Shown here piece by piece: positions 7,391 through 14,142 of a stretch of 64,000 nt of DNA (position 1 is its first letter; every line of letters starts with the position of its first letter). The stretch is from Lachnospiraceae bacterium (lineage in GTDB: Bacteria; Bacillota; Clostridia; Lachnospirales; Lachnospiraceae), in assembly GCA_900770345.1 (NCBI GenBank), contig CAAGKF010000394.1, positions 1 to 64,000 on the forward strand, given 5' to 3'. Both the position numbers and the translations under genes were made by a program. The notes beneath the pieces were generated by a model. The model searched no databases, was not told the origin of the DNA, and worked only from the letters and a program-made list of their open reading frames with translations.

Positions 7391-8131
7391 ATGGATGCGG
7401 TTCCGATTTACAACGTAAATCCCGGTGCTGGAAGCGGTTTCAACGGCTGGGAAGCAATGGCGCTTTTGAACAATGGCAACAGAAACAACGGCTGGGGTGA
7501 CGGCGGCTGGTGGATCTGGATTCTTCTCCTGTTCTGCTTCTGGGGCTGGGGTGGTAATGGCTGGGGTGGCAATGGAGGACGCGGTGGTTGCGGATGTTGC
7601 TGTAACTCCGGAATCGGTGCTCTCGGTGCCGATCTCGCAATCACTGACGCAACCAATATTGCGGAAATCAAAGCCGGTCTCAACTATACGGCACAGACGC
7701 AGGTGGGACAGACCAATCTGATGGGGCAGATCAAGGACAATATGTTTGCCGGTTTTGCCAATCTGAACAATGCGGTAACAAACTCCGCATTCCAGAATCA
7801 GCTCGGCCAGCGCGATCTTCAGGCTCAGATTGCGTCCTGCTGCTGCAATACCCAGTCCAGCATTGCGGCTGTGAACAACAACATCACACAGCAGTTCGCC
7901 CAGCTGAATTACAACAACGCGATGCAGACTTGCGAAGTCAAGCAGGCCATTGCGGCAGAAGGCGCGGCGACTCGTGCGCTTATCAATGCGCAGTACACAC
8001 AGAACCTGGAACGCCAGCTGGCGGAATCCAAACAGCAGCTTTTCGTTTATGAAAAGTTCGGCCGTTATGCCAATAACGGCTGCTGCGGATCGACTCCTGC
8101 TTGCGGCTGTGCTTGCGCGACGGGTTGCTGA
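7391..8131 (+). CDS. Gly/Trp-rich N-terminal, Cys-rich C-terminal phage protein
   Basis: 246 aa. Residues 30-70 are extremely Gly/Trp rich with a hydrophobic WWIWILLLF core, then GCGCCC. Residues 75-220 are an Ala/Gln/Asn-rich helical stretch, and the end is a Cys-rich GCCGSTPACGCACATGC. I have seen this composition in proteins of gut-bacterial phages, without a known function. GAGG ribosome site; its own terminator follows at 8143. The Cys clusters could bind metal or cross-link. Confidence 0.6.
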   Translation: MDAVPIYNVNPGAGSGFNGWEAMALLNNGNRNNGWGDGGWWIWILLLFCFWGWGGNGWGGNGGRGGCGCCCNSGIGALGADLAITDATNIAEIKAGLNYTAQTQVGQTNLMGQIKDNMFAGFANLNNAVTNSAFQNQLGQRDLQAQIASCCCNTQSSIAAVNNNITQQFAQLNYNNAMQTCEVKQAIAAEGAATRALINAQYTQNLERQLAESKQQLFVYEKFGRYANNGCCGSTPACGCACATGC

Positions 8132-8142
8132 TGTTTTCCGTG

Positions 8143-8175
8143 ACTCCCTGTTTTTTAACAGGGAGTTTATTTGAA
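8143..8175 (+). terminator. Terminator after the Gly/Cys-rich gene
   Basis: ACTCCCTG and CAGGGAGT form a perfect eight-base stem with an eight-base loop, followed by TTTATTT. Confidence 0.7.
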
Positions 8176-8201
8176 CTTAACTCTTAATAGGAGAATGAAA
8201 A

Positions 8202-8540
8202 ATGGCTTGCAGACGTAATTTCTTTTGTCGCTATGCCCTTGGCGCTCCGGTTGTCGGATCAGCGAATGTCATTTATTCGATGCGAACAACCCTCTGCCGC
8301 TTGATGAATCAGGATTTGTTTATTGTAACAATTCCTGCTTCGACAACTTCAACACTTCCTCCGCAAGTGCAACTTTGCAACGGAACCGTGTTGCCGATTG
8401 TCTTTTCAAGCACGGAAGCAGCGGCACAGGCATCCGGCCTGCTTGGCCAGCGTGCCTATCTCGCGACAATCCTTTGCGTAGATGGTGCGCCGACGCTGAA
8501 CATTCTGAATGCAATGAATGCCGCTACGGCTTCCGCCTGA
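8202..8540 (+). CDS. Small conserved phage protein, unknown
   Basis: 112 aa starting MACRRNFFCRYALG. The rest is mostly beta-type and hydrophobic with an Ala-rich end. The ribosome site AGGAGA precedes the start by seven bases. It is flanked by terminators on both sides and could be expressed singly. No family recognised; the order with the preceding gene suggests a shared role. Confidence 0.55.
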   Translation: MACRRNFFCRYALGAPVVGSANVIYSMRTTLCRLMNQDLFIVTIPASTTSTLPPQVQLCNGTVLPIVFSSTEAAAQASGLLGQRAYLATILCVDGAPTLNILNAMNAATASA

Positions 8541-8568
8541 TGCTGGCTGATTGATTCTTTTTCTGTTT

Positions 8569-8602
8569 CCCGGCTGAAATATGCCGGGTTTTATTTATTT
8601 TG
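8569..8602 (+). terminator. Terminator after the 8202 gene
   Basis: CCCGGC and GCCGGG form a stem with an eight-base loop, followed by TTTTATTTATTTT. Confidence 0.75.
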
Positions 8603-8611
8603 AGGTAAAAT

Positions 8612-9163
8612 ATGAACGATATTTTTATCTGTAAACTGGACTTTGATACATATGCCCGCGAACTTGCAATTCCGGTTGCAATTAGTTGCAGGTTCGGAAA
8701 ATGCCATGACTTCGGCAATCCTCAAAGAGATTGCAAGGCGATCTTTGATACAGGGGCAACAGCCTCAATGATCTCCTCCGATATTGCAAATGAATTAGGG
8801 CTGATACCCTATGATACAGCAACTGTTTCTGGAGTCCACGGAACAGAGTCATCCAATATTTACATCATTGACATGATCTTCCGTAACGGGTTCAAAATAC
8901 CGAATATCAGTGTTTCGGAGGCGGGAGGCTCAGCCGGCTTCGATCTTCTCATCGGAATGGATATTATCTCTAAAGGGACAATGCTTCTTTCCGGATCCCA
9001 TGGCAGAACATTTTTTTATTTTGCTTATCCGTCTCAAATCAAACAGCCTGAACCTTTGCTTTCATTGCCTTCAGAGCATTTTCCAGAGCTTGAATCATCT
9101 TGCAATCGGGCTTGCAGCGTGTGCAATCTCCATGACATGAAAAATTCAGAACCAGCTTTTTAG
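8612..9163 (+). CDS. Retropepsin-like aspartic protease
   Basis: 183 aa. FDTGAT (residues 47-52) is the Asp-Thr-Gly catalytic motif of retropepsin-like aspartic proteases, followed by a flap-like stretch and the LLIGMDII hydrophobic strand that packs near the active site. One DTG motif per chain implies a homodimer. Proteases of this type are rare in phages; maturation of a phage or host protein is possible. The last 41 codons run antisense to the gene at 9039, so the true 3' end may be shorter in function. Confidence 0.7.
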   Translation: MNDIFICKLDFDTYARELAIPVAISCRFGKCHDFGNPQRDCKAIFDTGATASMISSDIANELGLIPYDTATVSGVHGTESSNIYIIDMIFRNGFKIPNISVSEAGGSAGFDLLIGMDIISKGTMLLSGSHGRTFFYFAYPSQIKQPEPLLSLPSEHFPELESSCNRACSVCNLHDMKNSEPAF

Positions 9164-9443
9164 CTTGGCAATCAGAACAAAGCCCGCTTCTCAGTTCACA
9201 TTTTTCACATGCTTTTCGGCAATGATAACAACTGACCTTACCCTTCCGTTGCGCCTTGATACATCGGTTGCATTCGAGTTCTTTCTTTTTCTCGCAAACA
9301 TGCGATTTGCTGTAAAGATACCGTATCCCGACTTCCGACCGTTCGATTTTATCAGGTGCTCCGAGATAATCTCTTGTATAGCGCAAGCTGGAAAATCCGA
9401 GGATTGCCGCCGCCTCTTTTGATGATAGCAATTGTTCCTCCAT
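9039..9443 (-). CDS. HTH plus Cys-cluster protein
   Basis: 134 aa. The N terminus (SSKEAAAILGFSSLRYTRDY) looks like a MerR/excisionase-type winged helix. Residues 50-115 carry many Cys pairs (CNRC, CYHC, CEKC, CSDC, CTRC), probably binding two or more zinc ions. Its 3' end overlaps the plus-strand protease gene by 125 bp in opposite sense. Possibly a small DNA-binding regulator. Confidence 0.55.
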   Translation of the reverse strand: MEEQLLSSKEAAAILGFSSLRYTRDYLGAPDKIERSEVGIRYLYSKSHVCEKKKELECNRCIKAQRKGKVSCYHCRKACEKCELRSGLCSDCQAKKLVLNFSCHGDCTRCKPDCKMIQALENALKAMKAKVQAV

Positions 9444-9445
9444 TC

Positions 9446-9775
9446 TTACCTCACACGATGCACAACGGTTCCATTTTCAAGAACTTCGGGCATAAACTTT
9501 TCTTTTTCGATGATTTCTGCTCTCCGTGCGGCATTTTCAGCAATCCACGGCATTGGATCAGAATCATCTGTCAAAGGATTGGAGCGTTTTTTTATTTGCA
9601 TGATTTTCATATAGGGGGCGTGCATTTCTTCCAAAGCATGAGGCGGTCCGAGTTTTGGAGTATTCCAATAGGCAAAATAAGGTTTGTCTTCAGAACTGAA
9701 TTCAATGATAAAATCTTTGCCGGGAATGGCATCCGGCATTAATGTTGTAACAACCTTTTCCAGTTTTTGCTTCAT
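9446..9775 (-). CDS. Hypothetical phage protein
   Basis: 109 aa, soluble, with a Pro-rich middle and the stretch DPMPWIAENAARRAEIIEKE. Two base pairs separate it from the next minus-strand gene, so the two are one unit. The 22-bp tandem repeats at 9859-9946 lie just upstream. No family recognised. Confidence 0.5.
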   Translation of the reverse strand: MKQKLEKVVTTLMPDAIPGKDFIIEFSSEDKPYFAYWNTPKLGPPHALEEMHAPYMKIMQIKKRSNPLTDDSDPMPWIAENAARRAEIIEKEKFMPEVLENGTVVHRVR

Positions 9776-9858
9776 GCTTCATTCTCCTGTTTTTTTTCAA
9801 AAACATAAAGCAAGACACTGATTTTCAAAAGTCCGGAAAATAAGTGTTCCGTTATTTA

Positions 9859-9955
9859 TGTGATCGTCGTGTGACTGTCACGTGATCGTCGTGTGACTGT
9901 CACGTGATCGTCGTGTGACTGTCACGTGATTGTCGTGTGACTGTCACGTGACAAG
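9859..9955. repeat. Four tandem 22-bp repeats with dyad symmetry
   Basis: Units at 9859-9880, 9881-9902, 9903-9924 and 9925-9946, nearly identical (one C-to-T change in the last), with a partial fifth unit. Each unit contains GTGACTGTCAC, a five-base inverted repeat around one T, and a CACGTG palindrome at the junctions. There are no spacers, so this is not CRISPR. It resembles iterons or a partition or regulator array. Confidence 0.85.
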
Positions 9956-9963
9956 ATATGCCA

Positions 9964-10371
9964 TTATCTTCTTGCTCGTTCAAGTGTCTTTCTGGCATTT
10001 ACGTATGCCCTCTGAGCCTCATCAGCTTGTGAAATTATATTATCTGTTCGTATTTTGAATTCATAAAGTTCTCTCCTGAGAGCATCCATATCACGCAAGG
10101 CAGTCCATCCGACAAAGAGAGAAATTAAAGATATTGTGATTGCGACAACAACAGAAATTTTGATGTCACTGTTTCTTTCTTTGATGAAATTATTACGTTC
10201 ATCCAATCTGCCGAGTTTTTCTTCCGTTCCTGAATTGCAACTTCCGAGTGCCATTTTTTCATTCCCTTCTTTTTTGTTATTTTCATTTTTGTTGAGGATT
10301 TCATCCAGTTTAGGAGCAACCTTGCTTAAAGCGCAAGGGGTTTTGCATTCTCCACAGTTATGATCGCACAT
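9964..10371 (-). CDS. Membrane protein, possible holin or spanin partner
   Basis: 135 aa. An N-terminal Cys motif (CDHNCGECKTPC) is followed by a charged region, one membrane helix (about 73-92, ISVVVAITISLISLFVGW) and a coiled C-terminal tail. It is next to another one-helix protein in the position expected for lysis genes. Role inferred from topology and context only. Confidence 0.5.
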   Translation of the reverse strand: MCDHNCGECKTPCALSKVAPKLDEILNKNENNKKEGNEKMALGSCNSGTEEKLGRLDERNNFIKERNSDIKISVVVAITISLISLFVGWTALRDMDALRRELYEFKIRTDNIISQADEAQRAYVNARKTLERARR

Positions 10372-10377
10372 TTTCTG

Positions 10378-10719
10378 CTAATCCCTTCTCGATTTAAAAT
10401 TTGCGCATTTTGTTGTGCATCTGTCGCAAGTCTTTGCAAATTCATTGATCTCATTGTTGATCAAGTTTTTCATTCTGCTTTCACTCCACAAAGAAGCCTG
10501 TAAAACACCTAGTGCCTCTCTGTTTTCAGATAATTCATGTTTGATATCTTCTAATTGTTCCGGCATTTTTTCAAATGGCTTCAAACGACTGTTTATCATC
10601 TTGTCAACAATGATATAAATAGCTCCTGCAAGCAACAATCCTAGCATGACAAGAATAATAATTTGGGCTGGTGTTGCCCCCTGTATGACTGTTTCAACAT
10701 GTTCAGGTGTTACTTGCAT
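10378..10719 (-). CDS. Putative holin (single membrane helix)
   Basis: 113 aa. A short N terminus, one strong membrane helix (about 18-39, IIILVMLGLLLAGAIYIIV), then a long charged helix ending in Cys pairs (CDRCTTKC). The size, topology and downstream position after the fibre genes fit a holin. The adjacent gene at 9964 shares the Cys motif and the topology in a different order, suggesting a functional pair. A late motif lies 39 bp upstream. Confidence 0.5.
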   Translation of the reverse strand: MQVTPEHVETVIQGATPAQIIILVMLGLLLAGAIYIIVDKMINSRLKPFEKMPEQLEDIKHELSENREALGVLQASLWSESRMKNLINNEINEFAKTCDRCTTKCANFKSRRD

Positions 10720-10749
10720 TGATAGTCCTCTTTCTTGAATGGTTTTATA

Positions 10750-10766
10750 TACCCCGGATTGTCAAT
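10750..10766 (-). promoter_or_regulatory. Late motif site before the putative holin
   Basis: Minus strand ATTGACAATCCGGGG then TATATAAAA, with the core at 10758-10766. The TATATA here could be a -10 element. Confidence 0.65.
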
Positions 10767-10776
10767 CTGAGTCTTT

Positions 10777-11187
10777 TTATCCATGGTTGCTTTCATTCTT
10801 TTCTGCCTTAGTCCATCCGTCCCATCCGAAGAACTGGCAGTAGTTGCCCCAGCGGCGCGCCTTGTTCAGCCAGAGATAGCGGCGCGGGTCATACCAGCCG
10901 TAACGGTCTTTGACCAGCGTATAACAGTTCCGCTTGAAGCGTTCGTTGGAAGCGTCGAACTGCTCCCTGGTTCCGCCCTCGTGATATTCCACATCATGAA
11001 TCAGCGCGGCGGGCTCGAACAGTCCCGCACTTGCTGTGACGATCTCCCGAAGCCAGTCAGGGAACCGGTCGGGACCGATGCCGTTGTAGATTTTCCCGAT
11101 TTCCGTGATGCTGTATTTGTCAAGGATATGAACGTTCTCAAGCTTGAGATCATATGCCTTGCGGACAAGTTCAAGTGTTGCAGTGCT
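10777..11187 (-). CDS. HD-motif protein, possibly phospholipase-like
   Basis: 136 aa from the ATG at 11187 (AAGGA upstream, overlapping the previous gene). A conserved-looking LIHDVEYHEGG motif recalls the His-Asp catalytic pair of phospholipase A2-type enzymes, and the Trp/Tyr/Arg-rich C-terminal part (DPRRYLWLNKARRWG) suggests membrane contact. It lies between the lysis-like genes and a metallopeptidase, so a role in lysis or entry is plausible but unproven. Confidence 0.45.
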   Translation of the reverse strand, partial: STATLELVRKAYDLKLENVHILDKYSITEIGKIYNGIGPDRFPDWLREIVTASAGLFEPAALIHDVEYHEGGTREQFDASNERFKRNCYTLVKDRYGWYDPRRYLWLNKARRWGNYCQFFGWDGWTKAEKNESNHG

Positions 11188-11566
11188 CATTTTCGTGTTT
11201 TTCCTTCCATTGTTTGATTCTCCGATCACCGAGCCATTCTGTAGCGTCCAGTTCAGCTTGCTTCGCAGGAGCCTCCAACTTCTTACGCCGGAATGTCTTC
11301 ATCAGGAGATATTTCACGAGCCCCATCACGTGCCGCTGGTAGGCGTGATAGAGCTCATGGATTACGCTCCCGAAGAACACCTCATCCGACCGGTCACCGG
11401 CTATTTTAAGCGTGTCCGTCAGGGCGCAATACATTGCTGTAACTACACCCTCAACGCCAAATTTCAGAGGCTCGTCTGGTATCTTCTGCCATGCAAACTC
11501 ATTCAGCCAGTCGGCTCGTCCGGAGTCAGCGTATTTCCAAGTGTTGCAGTATAGTTGAGTGTTCAT
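11171..11566 (-). CDS. Zinc metallopeptidase-like protein (HExxH)
   Basis: 131 aa from the ATG at 11566; a GTG at 11584 overlapping the upstream stop is an alternative start. VIHELYHAYQRH (about residue 68) is an HExxH zinc-protease motif, and a downstream Glu (in DATEWLGD) could be the third ligand. No signal peptide. Its position between fibre and lysis genes suggests a virion or lysis enzyme, but no cell-wall-binding domain is visible. Confidence 0.6.
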   Translation of the reverse strand: MNTQLYCNTWKYADSGRADWLNEFAWQKIPDEPLKFGVEGVVTAMYCALTDTLKIAGDRSDEVFFGSVIHELYHAYQRHVMGLVKYLLMKTFRRKKLEAPAKQAELDATEWLGDRRIKQWKEKHENEHCNT

Positions 11567-11580
11567 GATTTTATTTACCT

Positions 11581-13344
11581 TCACATGTCATAGGTTTCCA
11601 GTTCAACAATGGTAGGATAGTTTGCAGCTACGGTAATGTCTGCCAACCTATGGTAGTAGTAGCTCTTGCTGTTCGAGAACGTGAACTCTTTCCACTCATA
11701 TCCAGTAGTCCATGTCAAGCCTGACGCAGTATACAAGTCTGTCCATGTGCTGCCGTCATCAGAGCCCTGAAGGATGAAAGAGGTGATAGCCTGCTGTGCG
11801 ATATCACCGGAAGCTGTACCCTGAAATCTGAGCTTCTGCACAAGCACTGGTTTCGTCTTATTTTGCCACTGAAGCCACCACGAAGAATTTGATGCTCCTG
11901 TCCATCCAGAAGAGCTACCTGTTACCCCGTCGAAGGCTTTCCACGGAGCAGAGTTAGTGCTGTAGAAACTGCTGGCACTGATTTCCCACTCGTCGGAGCT
12001 CTCGCTGGTCATGCCGGTAGGACTGGTCAGCGTTGGCGTGCCTGTGTAAAGCAATGACACAATCACCAATGCATCCGCGCTGTAGATTCCGCCGACGACC
12101 GGCGTGACGCTGGTATATGCCAGCCCCGCTGTGACATCGCTTTCGAAACTCCACGTTCCGGCTGTCGAGTCGAATACCGCCTTGTAGCCGCTCCATGTCT
12201 TCGCGGATACGTCCACGCTGGCGCACTTGTAATACTCCGCCGAGGTGCCGCCTGTGCTTTCGCCCTCATACGTTCCTGCGACATTGAAGATAGTTACGCC
12301 GCTCTTGATATTTGCAGCAGTCAAGTTCGTATCACCTGCGACGGTAACTTCTCCCTTGAGATACGAACCTTTAGAAATTACTTGTGCGTTTGCCGCCGGT
12401 GTAATCGTAAAAGCATTCAACGCGGTTCCGACTGTCAGTGTTTGCGCGCTCTTAACATAGCCCTTTGGCACTGTAACAACGTTATCAGACATTGAGGCTG
12501 TCACTGTGGGGATTGTGCCTGTTATCTTTTCGTCCTTAGCGTATGCCGTCTTGTCCTGTAAAATATCGCTGGCTGTCGCTGTCGCGTCGCTGGTGTCCGT
12601 TCCGGTGCTGATTTCGTTTACCGCATTGGCACACTGGTACAATGTCGAATCCTGCGCCAGACTTCCGCCTTTGGCATTGATCGCCGTCACGAGCGCATCA
12701 CGGGCGCCGTCCAGAGCCGAAAGCACAGTATCGAGCGAGCCCCCTGTAGTGCTGAACTCTTTGGATAGCTCTGTGATTTCGCTATCACTAAGAGCACGGT
12801 TGTAGACGCGGCAGGCGGCAAGGTAGCCGGTCATTTTTGTATCTCTCCCAATAGAACCTGAAGAAGTAAAGTTTGTGCCTAAAGCAATACCAGCCCCGAT
12901 TGTTGCGGAAAATGTCCGGCTTGCTGAAAGATTACCGTCTACATATAATTTTTGTGTTGTTCCGTCGTATGTGCACGCAATATGGTGCCAGCCATCTTTA
13001 ATATTAGTCGTAGCATCTATTAGGTTTTCATCAGACCCGTTTTTGTAGGTATATAATCTAGGATACCCATTATTTGTCATGACTTCCATGTTATGACTGT
13101 TAGTCCACGGTCCTAACGCAAACAAGCAGTCACCTGATTGGAAATAGGCATGGAATGAAAATGTGAAAGCATCTGCAACTTGAAAAGAGTTGTTATAAAG
13201 CGCACTGCTTCCATCAAAATAGGCACACTGCCTGCCTCCAAAAGTCTGAAACGTAACTGAACCTGAATTTGTGAGCGTATATGCACAATCTGCATTTTCA
13301 GCCAGTGGTGCATAAAATACAAGTCCATTTGTTGGTATTGCCAT
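11581..13344 (-). CDS. Tail fibre/receptor protein: LamG plus discoidin-like domains
   Basis: 587 aa. The start at 13344 has AAGGAGG seven bases upstream; the longer frame does not. Residues about 5-200 form a LamG/concanavalin-type domain (WHHIACTYDGTTQKLYVDG). The middle (250-380) holds a phage repeat region (ILQDKTAYAKDEKITGTIP). The C terminus (about 455-585) looks like an F5/8 type C sugar-binding domain (GSDDGSTWTDLY, YYYHRL). Likely host recognition. It shares its start sequence MAIPT(N/D)G with the next gene. Confidence 0.75.
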   Translation of the reverse strand: MAIPTNGLVFYAPLAENADCAYTLTNSGSVTFQTFGGRQCAYFDGSSALYNNSFQVADAFTFSFHAYFQSGDCLFALGPWTNSHNMEVMTNNGYPRLYTYKNGSDENLIDATTNIKDGWHHIACTYDGTTQKLYVDGNLSASRTFSATIGAGIALGTNFTSSGSIGRDTKMTGYLAACRVYNRALSDSEITELSKEFSTTGGSLDTVLSALDGARDALVTAINAKGGSLAQDSTLYQCANAVNEISTGTDTSDATATASDILQDKTAYAKDEKITGTIPTVTASMSDNVVTVPKGYVKSAQTLTVGTALNAFTITPAANAQVISKGSYLKGEVTVAGDTNLTAANIKSGVTIFNVAGTYEGESTGGTSAEYYKCASVDVSAKTWSGYKAVFDSTAGTWSFESDVTAGLAYTSVTPVVGGIYSADALVIVSLLYTGTPTLTSPTGMTSESSDEWEISASSFYSTNSAPWKAFDGVTGSSSGWTGASNSSWWLQWQNKTKPVLVQKLRFQGTASGDIAQQAITSFILQGSDDGSTWTDLYTASGLTWTTGYEWKEFTFSNSKSYYYHRLADITVAANYPTIVELETYDM

Positions 13345-13360
13345 AAATAACCTCCTTAAG

Positions 13361-14140
13361 TTAATCTGTTGTGACTGTCCAACCACGATCAATGAGTGTC
13401 TGTTTATCTGTTAATCCCTGACCAGTTGGTGGTGCTGATGTTTCCTGATAGTTTATGTCCAAAGTTCCATTGGTTTTCGCATTCAAGACAAGCGATGCCA
13501 GTATATTATTCACAACATCAGAGGTAAATTTGTTAGAGTAGGCGGCAAGGTATTTTAATGCTGTGTTTTGCGCTATATTCAGCATAGTTAAACCGTTATT
13601 ATTGCACGCTAACGTCATTAGGTTTGCATTATTACTGATATCAAGAGCTGACAAAGCGTTCCCCTTACAATCCAGTGAAGTTAATGTGGGACATAAACTT
13701 ATGTCGATGGATGTTAATGTGCTAGTCGTACAATTTAATGCTGTAACTGCTCCTTGTATCGTTGTTGTTCCTGCTGACAAGGTAAATTCAGCAGGGAATT
13801 CCGTATAGGTCTGGGATGTAGCTCCATTTGTTACAATGACAGAGCCTGTTGCATTGATTGCTACTTTACTTTGTCCTTGTGATCCGCTTTCTGATACGAG
13901 TGTAATTATTTCATCTCCTGGTTCTCCGCCTCCTGTCGGCGTCCCGATGATCGCCATTGCGTCGGATTCAAATGCGGATGTGTCGCCGCCGGAACTTCCG
14001 GAACTATTCGCGAACGGGATGAAGAACTTATTGTTGACCAGCAAGCCTTTCTGATTCGCTGTCGGCTTGGAAGTGCTCAGAAAGAGCCCGTCGATCACAA
14101 CCCCGGTGCCACAAACAACTCCATCTGTCGGTATCGCCAT
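13361..14140 (-). CDS. Tail fibre/tip protein with LRR-like repeats
   Basis: 259 aa. The ATG at 14140 has AGAGGAGG upstream and just overlaps the previous stop. The N terminus MAIPTDG resembles the neighbouring fibre gene. Residues about 120-210 contain leucine-rich-like repeats (LTSIDISLCPTLTSLDCKGNALSALDISNNANLMTLACNNNGL, seen in pieces), giving a curved ligand-binding surface. Likely a receptor-binding or adhesin module. Confidence 0.7.
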   Translation of the reverse strand: MAIPTDGVVCGTGVVIDGLFLSTSKPTANQKGLLVNNKFFIPFANSSGSSGGDTSAFESDAMAIIGTPTGGGEPGDEIITLVSESGSQGQSKVAINATGSVIVTNGATSQTYTEFPAEFTLSAGTTTIQGAVTALNCTTSTLTSIDISLCPTLTSLDCKGNALSALDISNNANLMTLACNNNGLTMLNIAQNTALKYLAAYSNKFTSDVVNNILASLVLNAKTNGTLDINYQETSAPPTGQGLTDKQTLIDRGWTVTTD

Positions 14141-14142
14141 AA

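Noticed and set aside
9859..9955. CRISPR-like repeats
   Set aside because: The units are contiguous with no spacers, contain dyads, and no cas genes are present.
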